The notes: generated by a model from the letters alone, not told the origin. 64,000 nt of DNA from JAGWBF01 sp965116325 (GCA_965116325.1 OZ220675.1:1488001-1552000), one strand, 5' to 3'. Numbered from the stretch's first letter, positions 32,440 to 41,457 are shown. Translations and numbers: made by a program.

Positions 32440-34470
32440 ATGTTGAACAGCCCGTACCGCTACACCCGGTGGGATGGCTCCCAGAGCATCTTCGGCGCCG
32501 ATGCTGAAGAGGTGATGGACCACCTTTCCAACGAGCTGATGGCCCACGGCGACCTGATGCGCGCACTGCGGGAGATGATGCGGCGCGGCATGCAGGACCG
32601 GGACGGCCAGCAGATGCCCGGCCTCCGCGACCTGATGCAGCAGCTCCGGGAGCAGCGCCAACAGCAGCTGGAGCAGTACAACATGGACTCGGTCATGGAA
32701 GACATTGAAAAGCGCCTGGAGGAGGTGCTCAGCCGAGAACGGCAGGGCATAAACCAGCGCTTGGAGGAAGCCCTGGAGCAGATACGCCAAGCTGAGGGGG
32801 CTGAGCGGGCCGAGATGGAGGCCCTGAACGATCTGCTGGAGCAGCGGGCCCTGCGCAACCTGGATAAGCTGGACGCCCTCCCCGAAAGCACCGGGGGCGC
32901 CATCCGCGACCTTCTCGAGTACGACTTCATGGACCCCGAAGCCCAGCGCCTGTTCCAGGAGCTCCTGGATATGCTGCGGGGGCAGGCTGCCCAGAACATA
33001 TCCCAGGATATGCTGCAAAACCTGCAGAACATGTCCCCTGAGCAGATGTCGGCCCTCCAGGAGATGATCCGGGAGCTGAACCGTATGCTCCAGGAGCGTG
33101 CCCAGGGCGGGCAGCCTGACTTCCAGGGTTTCATGGACCGGTTCGGGGATGCCTTTGGGCCGAACCCGCCTCAGAGCCTGGATGAGCTGCTGGAGCAGAT
33201 GATGCAGCAGATGTCCCAAATGCAGTCCATGCTTGACAGCATGTCCCCCGAGGCCCGGCGGGAGATGGAAGAGGCCCTCGCAGCGGCCATGGACCCGGGC
33301 CTGGCACGGGAGCTGGCCCAGCTCGCCTCATGGATGGAGCAGCTGATGCCCATGGACAGCCTCCGGCGCCAGTACCCCTTCCTGGGCGACGACAGCCTCA
33401 CCATGAATCAGGCCATGGAGCTGATGAAGCACCTGCAGGAGAGCGACGAGATGGCCCGCGCCCTCCAGGAGGCCATCCGCACCGGCGATCTGGACAACGT
33501 GGACCCGGACAAGCTGGCTGAGCTGCTGGGCGAGGAGGCACGGCGCACCTGGGAGCAGCTAAACGAGCTGCTGGAAGCCCTCCGTGAGGGGGGCTACATT
33601 ACCGAAGGCGATGAACCTTCGCTGACCCCCAGGGCGATCCGGCGTATCGGCCAGAAAGCCCTGCGGGAGGTGTTCCTGAGCCTGCAGAAGGACCGGCTGG
33701 GCGACCATGAGCTGACGAGAAGGGGGGATGCCGGGGACAACCTCACCGACACCAAGCCCTACGAGTTCGGCGACCCCTTCCAGCTCGAGCTGCAGGCTAC
33801 CGTCAAGAACGCCGTCCTTCGCGCAGGGCCGGGCACGCCGGTGGAGCTGAGCAAGAAGGACCTGGAGGTGTACCAGAGCGAGAGCCAGACCAGGGCCGCC
33901 ACGGTGGTGCTCCTGGACCAGAGCCGCTCCATGGGCCTCTGTGACAGCTTCTACGCTGCCAAGAAAGTGGCGATGGCCCTGTATGCCTTGATCCACATGC
34001 AGTACCCCAGGGACAGCCTCTACGTCATCGGCTTCTCCGACTACGCCCGGGAGATCAAGGAGGAGGATTTGCCCAAGGTGGCTTGGAACACCTGGGCGCC
34101 GGGCACCAACCTCCACCACGCCCTGATGCTGTCCCGCAAGCTCCTGTCCAGGGAGAAGGGCTGCACCAAGCAGGTGCTCCTGATCACCGACGGGGAGCCG
34201 ACGGCCCACCTGGAGGGGGATCGGTCATACTTCAGCTACCCGCCCGCTTACCAGACCATCATGGAGACGATGAAGGAAGCCCGCCGGTGCACTCAGGAAA
34301 GCATCATCATCAACACCTTCATGCTGGAGAACAGCTACCAGCTCGTGAACTTCGTGGACCAGCTAACCCGCATCAACCAAGGGCGGGCCTTTTACAGCGC
34401 CCCCGACCGGCTGGGAGAGTACGTGCTGGTGGACTACGTGAACAACCGGCGCAAGCGGGTCAACGGCTAG
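32440..34470 (+). CDS. VWA-domain protein with long Gln/Met-rich coiled-coil N-terminus
   Basis: 676 residues from the ATG at 32440; the frame is open further upstream but the usual opening is MLNSPYRYTRWDGSQ. Residues about 20-370 are helical, rich in Gln, Met and Glu (LMQQLREQRQQQLEQY and similar), with repeated LDELLEQM-type segments. The C-terminal VWA domain (from about 485) has a MIDAS sequence DQSRSMG and a late Asp-Gly ITDGEP. Relatives often pair with a MoxR-type AAA+ ATPase; none is adjacent here. Function unknown. Confidence 0.82.
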   Translation: MLNSPYRYTRWDGSQSIFGADAEEVMDHLSNELMAHGDLMRALREMMRRGMQDRDGQQMPGLRDLMQQLREQRQQQLEQYNMDSVMEDIEKRLEEVLSRERQGINQRLEEALEQIRQAEGAERAEMEALNDLLEQRALRNLDKLDALPESTGGAIRDLLEYDFMDPEAQRLFQELLDMLRGQAAQNISQDMLQNLQNMSPEQMSALQEMIRELNRMLQERAQGGQPDFQGFMDRFGDAFGPNPPQSLDELLEQMMQQMSQMQSMLDSMSPEARREMEEALAAAMDPGLARELAQLASWMEQLMPMDSLRRQYPFLGDDSLTMNQAMELMKHLQESDEMARALQEAIRTGDLDNVDPDKLAELLGEEARRTWEQLNELLEALREGGYITEGDEPSLTPRAIRRIGQKALREVFLSLQKDRLGDHELTRRGDAGDNLTDTKPYEFGDPFQLELQATVKNAVLRAGPGTPVELSKKDLEVYQSESQTRAATVVLLDQSRSMGLCDSFYAAKKVAMALYALIHMQYPRDSLYVIGFSDYAREIKEEDLPKVAWNTWAPGTNLHHALMLSRKLLSREKGCTKQVLLITDGEPTAHLEGDRSYFSYPPAYQTIMETMKEARRCTQESIIINTFMLENSYQLVNFVDQLTRINQGRAFYSAPDRLGEYVLVDYVNNRRKRVNG

Positions 34471-34551
34471 CTTCCCCGGCCCTCCTCACTCGAGTCTGTC
34501 CCTCCTCCCACTGTCCTGATATTGGGACGCCTGCCGCCTACGCGCCTGCCC

Positions 34552-34582
34552 GCTCGCCCTGAGGGAAATCGAAGGGGAACGG
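34552..34582 (+). repeat. Dispersed repeat R2, short form
   Basis: Unit begins GCTCGCCCTGAGGG; one base differs from 15927-15957 at the second position. Confidence 0.75.
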
Positions 34583-34593
34583 GCCGCGCCTTT

Positions 34594-34623
34594 CGTCACT
34601 GCGGCGAAGGCCGCAGTCCAGGA
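34594..34623 (+). repeat. Dispersed palindromic repeat R1
   Basis: Arms ACTGCGGC/GCCGCAGT, changed on both sides so that pairing is kept. Confidence 0.8.
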
Positions 34624-34691
34624 CGGAGCATTGCCGGACGCGGGATGGCTGACACCAACACAAAGGGCCCTGCAGGGGCAGGATTGAAATC

Positions 34692-34729
34692 CCCCTCACC
34701 CCAACCCTCTCCCACCAGGGGAGAGGTGG
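34692..34729 (+). repeat. R4 repeat (CCCTCTCCC palindrome)
   Basis: CCCTCACCCCAACCCTCTCCC region with GGGAGAGGT after a short loop; the same layout as 15167-15204 on the other strand. Confidence 0.65.
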
Positions 34730-34760
34730 AATTGTGCGCCGAAATGACGGGCCCTTGTCA

Positions 34761-34814
34761 GTTCGCCCTGAGCCTGTCCTGAGGCTCTCGAAGGGGGAAA
34801 TCGAAAGCGAACGG
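34761..34814 (+). repeat. Dispersed repeat R2, long form
   Basis: Begins like R2 short but carries an internal segment CCTGTCCTGAGGCTCTCGAA before the common GGGAAATCGAAAGCGAACGG end. Confidence 0.8.
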
Positions 34815-34961
34815 ACAACCAGCGGGGCGGTGCAGACAAGGGAGTCCCGAAGGGCAATCGGAGGGCGCAATGGGCCTGATGTGACACTTATGCAGGGATG
34901 GGGTAGGGTTCCGACGAGGGCAACAGGCCGGGGGCCTATGGGAGCAGGGGCAGAGTAGGGC

Positions 34962-36254
34962 CTACGCTTCCTTGGACAGGTTGGTCAGGAACTCGGCGTT
35001 GTTCTTGGTGCGTCCCAGGCGTTCCAGAATGCGCTCGGTGGCGTCGGCGGCATTGGTCGAGTCGGTAGCCAGCAGGGCAACCATCCGCCTCAGCAGATAG
35101 ATCTGCCGGAGGGTGGCATCATCGAAGAATAGCTCCTCCCGCCTGGTCCCACTGCGCTGGATGTCTATGGCAGGGAAGAATCGCTTCTCCGCCAGCCGTC
35201 GATCCAGGTGCAGTTCCATGTTCCCGGTGCCCTTGAACTCTTCGTAGATGACCTCATCCATGCGGCTGCCGGTGTCCACGAGGCAGTTGGCGATGATGGT
35301 CAAGCTGCCGCCCTCTTCCACGTTGCGGGCTGCGCCAAAGAACTGCTTGGGCGGGTACAGGGCCATGGGGTCTATGCCACCGGAAAGGGTGCGCCCGCTG
35401 GTGGGGGCCGACAGATTGTAGGCGCGGGTGAAGCGGGTGATGCTGTCCAGCAGGATCACCACGTCCCGTTTGCTCTCCACCAGTCGCTTGGCCCTCTCCA
35501 TGGCCAGCTCCCCGATGCGGCACTGGTCGTCCACCGACTCGTCGAAGGTGGAGGCGAACACCTCGCCCTTAACCGAGCGGCGCATGTCGGTTACCTCTTC
35601 GGGCCTCTCCCCGATGAGCACAACCATGATGTCGGCCTCGGGGCAGTTATTTGACACACCGCGGGCGATGTTCTTCAGGACGGTGGTCTTTCCTGCTTTG
35701 GGAGGAGACACGATAAGGCCCCGCTGCCCCAGGCCGATGGGGGCGAACAGGTCCACCATTCTGTTGGTCAGGTTGTTGGGTTCCGATTCCAGTTCCAGCA
35801 CGATTTGACGGTCGGGGAAGATGGGGGTCAGATGCTCGAAGGAGCGGCGTGAGCGCAGGTCCTCGGGTTCCAGTCCGTTGACCTGCTCAACCCGGACCAG
35901 TCCAAAGTAGCGCTCTCCCTCCTTGGGGGGTCGTACTTGGCCGGCCAGGGTGTCGCCGGTGCGCAGGCCGAAGCGCCTTATCTGGGACTGGGAGACGTAA
36001 ACATCTCCCGCGGCTGGACGAAGCCCTTGCTGCCGAAGGAATCCATAGCCTTCGTGCATCACATCCAGGACCCCGGTGGCCATCAGGCCCCGTTGCTCCG
36101 AGCACATCTGGAAGACGCGCCCGAGCACATCTTCCCTTCTAAGGTTGACGAGGGGAGCGCTGTCTTCCAAACCCAGGTCTTTTGCGACTACAAGGAGCTC
36201 ATCCTTGCTCTTGCGCTCCAGCTCACCAATATCAACTGCTTGTTCCGTTGTCAC
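34962..36254 (-). CDS. rho: Transcription termination factor Rho
   Basis: Hexameric RNA helicase that ends transcription. About 430 residues from the GTG at 36254, which has AGAGGTG 6 nt upstream; the upstream GTG at 36263 lies within that ribosome site and is unlikely. Seen: N-terminal Rho-N-like domain (IGELERKSKDELLVVAKDLG), the cold-shock-like RNA-binding domain with GYGFLRQ, Walker A SPPKAGKTT, Walker B VVILLDSITRFTRA, the Q/R-loop region SGGIDP and the end SRMDEVIYEEFKGTGN. Rho's presence fits the scarcity of intrinsic terminators in the window. Confidence 0.97.
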   Translation of the reverse strand: MTTEQAVDIGELERKSKDELLVVAKDLGLEDSAPLVNLRREDVLGRVFQMCSEQRGLMATGVLDVMHEGYGFLRQQGLRPAAGDVYVSQSQIRRFGLRTGDTLAGQVRPPKEGERYFGLVRVEQVNGLEPEDLRSRRSFEHLTPIFPDRQIVLELESEPNNLTNRMVDLFAPIGLGQRGLIVSPPKAGKTTVLKNIARGVSNNCPEADIMVVLIGERPEEVTDMRRSVKGEVFASTFDESVDDQCRIGELAMERAKRLVESKRDVVILLDSITRFTRAYNLSAPTSGRTLSGGIDPMALYPPKQFFGAARNVEEGGSLTIIANCLVDTGSRMDEVIYEEFKGTGNMELHLDRRLAEKRFFPAIDIQRSGTRREELFFDDATLRQIYLLRRMVALLATDSTNAADATERILERLGRTKNNAEFLTNLSKEA

Positions 36255-36337
36255 AGGTCTCACCTCTCAGTGGAGTGTTTTGTTTCCAACGCCTTTGGCG
36301 GTGGGAGCTCGGAGATCTTCAGGAACTTCCGAGCTGG

Positions 36338-36994
36338 TCATTTCGAAGCTTTGTTCCAGTCCTGCAGGAATCGGGCCTGCCCGGCATCGGTCAGGGGATG
36401 CTTCAGCATCTGGCCGAAGACTGTGAAGGGCATGGTGGCGATGTCGGCGCCGGCCTTGGCCGCCTGTATGCAGTGCAGGGGATGGCGCAGGCTGGCTGCC
36501 AGCACCTCAGTCTTGATGTTGTATTGCCTGTAGATGTCAACGATGTCCCTGACAAGCTGCATCCCGTCGTGCCCGATGTCGTCCAACCGTCCCACGAATG
36601 GGCTGACCGCGGTGGCGCCGCAGTGGGCACCCAGCAGGGCTTGGTTGACCGAAAAGCAGAGGGTCTGGTTCACCTTGATGTTGTCCCTGGTGAGGGTTGC
36701 CATAGCCTCCAGCCCCTCGGAGGTGCTGGGCAGCTTCACCCAGGGGTTGGGAATCCACTCCGCTATGTCCCTGCCTTCGCTGATCATTCCTTCAACGTCG
36801 GTGCTGACGACCTCGACGGAGATGGGCCCGTCGATGATGTCGGCTATCTCCTGGACAGCGGTCTTGTAGGCATCTGCGGCCCCTATGCCTTCCTTGGCGG
36901 CAAGGGACGGGTTGGTGGTCACGCCATGCACCGCACCCATGCGGGCCCCCTGGCGTATCTCATCTATGTTGGCGGTGTCCAGGAATATCTTCAT
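36338..36994 (-). CDS. tal: Transaldolase, TalC/fructose-6-phosphate aldolase type
   Basis: 218 residues, the short transaldolase form. Seen: MKIFLDTANIDEIRQG opening, GVTTNPSL, the Lys-containing strand VKLPSTSEGLEA that forms the Schiff base, and FVGRLDDIG followed by TEVLAASLRHP. It moves a dihydroxyacetone unit in the pentose phosphate pathway, or acts as an aldolase. 83 nt separate it from rho on the same strand. Confidence 0.92.
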   Translation of the reverse strand: MKIFLDTANIDEIRQGARMGAVHGVTTNPSLAAKEGIGAADAYKTAVQEIADIIDGPISVEVVSTDVEGMISEGRDIAEWIPNPWVKLPSTSEGLEAMATLTRDNIKVNQTLCFSVNQALLGAHCGATAVSPFVGRLDDIGHDGMQLVRDIVDIYRQYNIKTEVLAASLRHPLHCIQAAKAGADIATMPFTVFGQMLKHPLTDAGQARFLQDWNKASK

Positions 36995-37115
36995 CGGCTT
37001 TCCTCCTTCATGATTCGCGGAGGGACTGCGGCGAACCGGGCATATGTCGCCGGATACTGCACGATGTCGAGGGGTGAAACTGGGGGAGGTATCAGCACAA
37101 ACTGCACGCTATCTA

Positions 37116-38765
37116 TCAGCTTGACGCTTCCCCGTTCAGTCCTAGGGGCACCTGGGAACCTTCCCGGAACGTGGCCTTGGCAGCGCCGATGAACTCTCGG
37201 AAGAGGGGATGAGGGCGGTTGGGACGGGAAAGGAACTCCGGATGGAATTGGACGCCAACCATGAAGGGATGATTGGCGGTTTCCACTATCTCCACCAGCT
37301 TGCCGTCGGGAGAGACCCCGCCAGCCATGAGGCCGTGATTCTCCAGGGACTCCCGGTAGGCGTTGTTGACTTCGAATCGATGCCTGTGGCGTTCATTGAA
37401 CATCTCGACGCCGTAGGCCCGCCGGGTGATGGAGCCTTCCATGGCCCTGCAGGGGTACTCTCCCAGGCGCATGGTGCCGCCCTTGTCTGTGATGGAACGC
37501 TGCTCCGGCAGGATGTCGATGACCGGGTTTGGTGTGGAAGCATCAACCTCCGAGGAGTTGGCATCGGCTATGCCCAGCACGTTGCGGGAGTGCTCGACCA
37601 CCATCACCTGGAGCCCCAGGCACAGACCAAGGTAGGGGACGCCGTTCTCCCGGGCGTACCTGGCTGTCTGGACCATCCCCTCCACGCCACGGATTCCGAA
37701 GCCGCCCGGCACAACGATGCCGCTGGCGTGCTTCAGCAGGTTGTCGGGGCCTTCCTTCTCGACCGTCTCGGAGTGGACCCACTCCATCTCGATGTCCCGG
37801 TCGTGGTACAGACCGGCGTGCTTCAGGGCTTCATTTACGGATATGTAGGAGTCGGGGAACTCCACGTACTTGCCCACAAGGGCGATGCGCACCTTATCCC
37901 TGGGCTGGTTCATCTGCTCGACCATATTCGCCCAATCGCTGAGGTCCTTGCTGTCTCCCCCCAGGTTCAGTGAGCTGGCCAGCAGGTCTCCGAGGCCGTG
38001 CTCCTCCAGGATGAGGGGTACCTCGTACACTCGGTGCACCGTGGGCAGGGGGATGACCGCTTCCTTGGGCACGTCGCAGAAGAGGGAGATCTTGTCCTTG
38101 ATGCCCAGCGGGATTTCGTGGTCGCTACGGCAGATGATGGCGTCGGGCTGGATGCCGAGGCTCCTAAGCTCCTTGACGCTGTGCTGGGTTGGCTTGGTCT
38201 TGAGCTCACCCGTCGCCGTCATGTGGGGCAGCAGGGTGCAATGTATGTAGAAGACGTTGTCTCTACCCACTTCGTTTCGCATCTGGCGTATGGTTTCCAG
38301 GAATGGGAGGCCCTCGATGTCCCCGACGGTGCCTCCGACCTCAACGACGACGACCTCGGCCTGGGACTCGTCGGCCAGGTCCGTGATCCTGGACTTGATC
38401 TCGTTGGTGACGTGAGGTACCGCCTGGATGGTCCCGCCCAGGAAGTCACCCCTGCGCTCCTTGCCCAGCAGGGACACGTACACCTGGCCGGCGGTAAGGT
38501 TCGAGGACCTTGTCAGCTCCTGGTCGGTGAAGCGTTCGTAGTGGCCCAGGTCCATGTCCGTTTCCCCGCCGTCCCGGGTGACGAACACCTCGCCGTGCTG
38601 GTAGGGGGACATGGTGCCCGGGTCCAGGTTGAGGTAAGGATCGAGCTTCATTACGGAGATGGAGACGTTGCGGCTCTTGAGTATTCGCCCGATGGAAGCG
38701 ACGCTGATGCCCTTGCCCACCGAGCTAACGACTCCCCCGGTCACAAAGATATACTTGGCACCCAT
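37116..38765 (-). CDS. pyrG: CTP synthase
   Basis: 549 residues. The N-terminal synthase domain has FVTGGVVSSVGKGI. HGEVFVTRDGGETDMDLGHYERF is a family signature. The C-terminal glutamine amidotransferase (about 295-535) has the nucleophile in LGLCLGLQ and a His-Glu pair near GVQFHPEF. Converts UTP to CTP with glutamine. It has its own promoter and a leader near 98 nt. Confidence 0.97.
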   Translation of the reverse strand: MGAKYIFVTGGVVSSVGKGISVASIGRILKSRNVSISVMKLDPYLNLDPGTMSPYQHGEVFVTRDGGETDMDLGHYERFTDQELTRSSNLTAGQVYVSLLGKERRGDFLGGTIQAVPHVTNEIKSRITDLADESQAEVVVVEVGGTVGDIEGLPFLETIRQMRNEVGRDNVFYIHCTLLPHMTATGELKTKPTQHSVKELRSLGIQPDAIICRSDHEIPLGIKDKISLFCDVPKEAVIPLPTVHRVYEVPLILEEHGLGDLLASSLNLGGDSKDLSDWANMVEQMNQPRDKVRIALVGKYVEFPDSYISVNEALKHAGLYHDRDIEMEWVHSETVEKEGPDNLLKHASGIVVPGGFGIRGVEGMVQTARYARENGVPYLGLCLGLQVMVVEHSRNVLGIADANSSEVDASTPNPVIDILPEQRSITDKGGTMRLGEYPCRAMEGSITRRAYGVEMFNERHRHRFEVNNAYRESLENHGLMAGGVSPDGKLVEIVETANHPFMVGVQFHPEFLSRPNRPHPLFREFIGAAKATFREGSQVPLGLNGEASS

Positions 38766-38869
38766 GTATTAGTAGCTGCGTTTTCGCATAGGGGAAATGC
38801 TACACCATCTTGCGGAAGCGTAAGAGGAAGCAGGAGGGCGGACGGGGTGGGAGGAAGCCTTCCAGTATC

Positions 38870-38899
38870 ATCCTATGACCATTTATAAGCCATTGTCAA
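38870..38899 (-). promoter_or_regulatory. pyrG promoter
   Basis: Minus strand TTGACA (38899-38894), 18-nt spacer, TAGGAT (38875-38870). It predicts transcription start near 38863. Confidence 0.6.
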
Positions 38900-38922
38900 G
38901 AGCACCAATGCGCACTATCGGC

Positions 38923-38962
38923 AAAAAGCAGCAGGGCGAGGTTGGATTACACCTCGCCCTGC
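38923..38962 (-). terminator. Rho-independent terminator of the HMGL-like gene
   Basis: A perfect 12-bp stem, GCAGGGCGAGGT/ACCTCGCCCTGC (38931-38942 with 38951-38962), 8-nt loop. On the minus strand it is followed by TGC and then TTTTT (38927-38923). It lies 34 nt past the gene's stop. Confidence 0.85.
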
Positions 38963-38995
38963 CTTGCTTCCTGACCGAAGTATTGTCGGTCCCCG

Positions 38996-40177
38996 TTAGT
39001 CCTTTACGGGGAACCAGTCCTGCTTCCATGGCCATTCGCCGTCGGCATCATCGAAAGCGGGCTTGCCCTGGTCCAGCCGGTCCCGGTAGGGGCTGGTCAC
39101 CGGCTCCTGGTACGGATAGATTCCTCCCTCATACGCCTGGGAGCCGAGCTTGAAGTGCTTGGCCTGCTCCATCGTCTCGATGAAGGGGGCGTTCATGTCG
39201 TACAGCTTGTCGTAGGTGGGCCTGGGGCCAGCCTTGGACACATGCCCGTACAGGGGGCGCCCCACGATCTCTTCGCACATCCAGACGCAGTCGATAAGCT
39301 TGTCGATATCTACGCCCGTGTCGATGCCCATATCATCCATCATGTGGAGGATGTCTTCGCTGGGCGCCTGACCTGTGGCCCGCCCTGTGCCGCAGTAGGG
39401 GCATCCGCCGAAGCCGCCGATGCTCCCATCGATATCCAGGGTGTCTTCCTTCTCCAGCACCCGCAGGGCAGCGTAGGCGGAGGGGAGGGCCATGTTGCGC
39501 CCGTTGTGGAAGTGCATGCGGAAGTGCTTGATCTCGGGCCACCGCTCCTTGACGCGGACGATGCTCTCCTCGACCTTGTCGGGGCGGCACCAGCTCATCG
39601 GATCCCCCATGCTCACGCTTTCAACCTTGATGTTGGCCTCGTCCCAAAGCTGGTGCTGCTTCTCCAGCATGGTCATGAGGGCATCGACGGGGAAGTCGCC
39701 CAGGAAGTTGGAACCCCAGCTAGCGTTGGTGCCGATGCCCGCCGCTTCCACGTTGCGCTCCTGGGCTTGGGCGACGATCTGGGGCCAGCGCTCCATCTCC
39801 TGCATCTGGGAGCGGTTGGTGTTCCTGCGAACGAATACGTCGCACATGTGGCACTGGAGCCTGGGATAACGGTCCCGTTCTATCGTCAGGGGGGGAGAGT
39901 ACTCCTTGGCTCGCTCGATGCCCCGGGCATTCAGCGCCAGGGCGGTGTACTTCACACCCTCCCTGGGGTGAAACTTGGTCACGATCTCGTCGATGCGGGC
40001 CATCTGGGGTGTCCACTTGGGGCTAACGAAGGAGCCTACGACGATGTGCTTCAGACCCGTCTCGGAGAGCGCATCCAGAAGCCTGACCTTGTCTTCGACT
40101 GGGATGTTGGCATCCTCGATCTGCATGCCCTCCCGCATTCCCTCTTCCTTGTAGTTCACGGTCGGCCAGTTGCTCAC
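38996..40177 (-). CDS. HMG-CoA lyase-like / pyruvate carboxyltransferase-domain protein
   Basis: 393 residues of the DRE-TIM metallolyase superfamily (HMG-CoA lyase, citramalate synthase). Seen: EGMREGMQIEDANIPVEDKVRLLDAL, where HMGL has RDG-LQ; metal-binding HxH in RMHFHNGRNM; and GGFGGCPYCGTGRATGQAPSEDILHMM, close to the HMGL signature. The usual opening DG(L)Q is altered, so the substrate may differ from HMG-CoA. The C-terminal 100 residues are an extension with PYQEPVTSPYR. Ends at a clear terminator. Confidence 0.83.
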   Translation of the reverse strand: MSNWPTVNYKEEGMREGMQIEDANIPVEDKVRLLDALSETGLKHIVVGSFVSPKWTPQMARIDEIVTKFHPREGVKYTALALNARGIERAKEYSPPLTIERDRYPRLQCHMCDVFVRRNTNRSQMQEMERWPQIVAQAQERNVEAAGIGTNASWGSNFLGDFPVDALMTMLEKQHQLWDEANIKVESVSMGDPMSWCRPDKVEESIVRVKERWPEIKHFRMHFHNGRNMALPSAYAALRVLEKEDTLDIDGSIGGFGGCPYCGTGRATGQAPSEDILHMMDDMGIDTGVDIDKLIDCVWMCEEIVGRPLYGHVSKAGPRPTYDKLYDMNAPFIETMEQAKHFKLGSQAYEGGIYPYQEPVTSPYRDRLDQGKPAFDDADGEWPWKQDWFPVKD

Positions 40178-40373
40178 TTGATTCCTCCTACTTGCGGTGA
40201 TCCGCTGGGATAGCTCCCCGCACCCTTTCCACCACCGCCCTAGCTTGGGCGGATTTTAATTCCTCGCCTGGAGGCTGTCAACGTTGAGGACGGCTGCCGC
40301 GGAGCCTGCCTGAGGGATGCTCCCGGGACCGCAAAGAGGGACTTTTGGCCCGGATACCGGGCCTGGGGGAATG

Positions 40374-41027
40374 TTAGCGCATGAGTCGGATCACACCCAC
40401 AACCCTGCCCTGGACTTCCACGTTTTCTGAATGAGAGTAGATGGGGTCCATCTGTTCGTTGGCAGGTTGGAGCCTGACCATGTCCCCCTCCCAGTACAGG
40501 TACTTCAGTGTGGTCTCGTTCTCTTCCTTGAGCCTGGCCACCACCATGGCGCCGTTGTTGGCTTGCCGGGCAGGCTCGATCAGGACTATATCCCCATCGG
40601 CCACGAGGGCATCGATCATGGAAGTGCCCCGGACCTTCAGGGCGTAGAGGTCTCTCTTTCCGCTTACCATGTCCGGCGTAATCTCGATAGTGTCCATGGG
40701 TTCGCCGGACCAGCCCTCGGCATCCAGGGCCAGGGCTGGCTCGCCAGCGGCGATATAAGCCAGCACAGGAATACGGGGCAAGCTGGGGGCGTTGACGCGC
40801 ATCCCCACCAGCTCTATGCCCCGGGCGACGTCAGGCCGGCGCCGAATTATGCCTTCCTTTTGCAGAAGCCTCAGGTTGTAGTCCACCACCGATGTGGAGC
40901 TGATGGAGCACGCCATCTGGATGTCCCGCACCGTCGGAGGCATTTCGTTCGCTTCAATGAAATCCTTGATGAACTCCATGATGCGCTCCTGCCGGGGGGA
41001 GAGTTTCTTCCTGCGGGGCATGATCAT
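40374..41027 (-). CDS. lexA: LexA repressor
   Basis: 217 residues. The winged-helix domain is KLSPRQERIMEFIKDF through STSVVDYNLRLLQKEGIIRRRP. The cleavage site is in IAAGEP, the catalytic Ser in RGTSMIDALVADGD and the Lys in ARLKEENETTLKYL. LexA represses SOS genes and cleaves itself when RecA filaments form. A LexA-type box lies 11-24 nt before its ATG, over the predicted start of transcription, indicating autoregulation. Confidence 0.96.
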   Translation of the reverse strand: MIMPRRKKLSPRQERIMEFIKDFIEANEMPPTVRDIQMACSISSTSVVDYNLRLLQKEGIIRRRPDVARGIELVGMRVNAPSLPRIPVLAYIAAGEPALALDAEGWSGEPMDTIEITPDMVSGKRDLYALKVRGTSMIDALVADGDIVLIEPARQANNGAMVVARLKEENETTLKYLYWEGDMVRLQPANEQMDPIYSHSENVEVQGRVVGVIRLMR

Positions 41028-41037
41028 AGCTCGCCTC

Positions 41038-41051
41038 GAAACATGTGTTCT
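41038..41051. promoter_or_regulatory. LexA/SOS box at lexA
   Basis: AGAAC-ACAT-GTTTC on the minus strand, matching CGAACRNRYGTTYG at 12 of 14 positions. It lies from about +1 to +14 of the predicted lexA start. Confidence 0.65.
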
Positions 41052-41057
41052 GAGCGG

Positions 41058-41086
41058 AGACTAGCAAAGAGACCATGGCGTGTCAA
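41058..41086 (-). promoter_or_regulatory. lexA promoter
   Basis: Minus strand TTGACA (41086-41081), 17-nt spacer, TAGTCT (41063-41058). The SOS box begins 7 nt after the -10. Confidence 0.65.
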
Positions 41087-41139
41087 CACACGGCTGACGG
41101 ATCATGAAAGGAAATCGGAAGCGGGGTTGCCGGAGGGCT

Positions 41140-41406
41140 TTAAGAGGAACCTGGGTCTTGGAGGCCGTGGAGCTTGGCCATCAGACGGGACTTCCTGCGG
41201 GCTGCGTTGTTCTTGTGGAGGATGCCCTTTGTAACAGCCTTGTCCAGCGCGCGGATGGCTTGGGCCACCGCCGGCTCGGCTAATTCGGCCTCGCCATCCC
41301 AGACAGCATCCAGCGCCTTGCCCATCAGGGTGCGGGTTGTGGAGCGAACGTGGCGGTTTCTCAATCTACGGCGCTCGGCGGAGCGGGCTGACCTGGCGCT
41401 GGGCAA
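41140..41406 (-). CDS. rpsT: 30S ribosomal protein S20
   Basis: A small basic helical protein that binds 16S rRNA, 88 residues from the TTG at 41406. That codon follows GAGGAGG (41418-41412) by 5 nt; an upstream TTG at 41427 would add seven acidic residues that S20 does not have. Seen: SARSAERRRLRNRHVRSTTRT and the C-terminal KGILHKNNAARRKSRLM. The non-ATG start is unusual for a ribosomal protein but well supported. Confidence 0.92.
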   Translation of the reverse strand: MPSARSARSAERRRLRNRHVRSTTRTLMGKALDAVWDGEAELAEPAVAQAIRALDKAVTKGILHKNNAARRKSRLMAKLHGLQDPGSS

Positions 41407-41457
41407 AGCTTCCTCCTCGGCAGTCAAAGCAAACTGGGGACATTATAGACCATTTGG

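Larger units (their letters stand above)
34471..34961. other. Repeat-filled gap between the VWA gene and rho
   Basis: About 490 nt with no supported gene. It contains R2 short, R1, R4 and R2 long copies in that order. Confidence 0.6.

Noticed and set aside
40347..40363. GGCCCGG/CCGGGCC hairpin as a lexA terminator
   Set aside because: On the lexA strand it is followed by AAAA, not by U; on the other strand no gene ends there.
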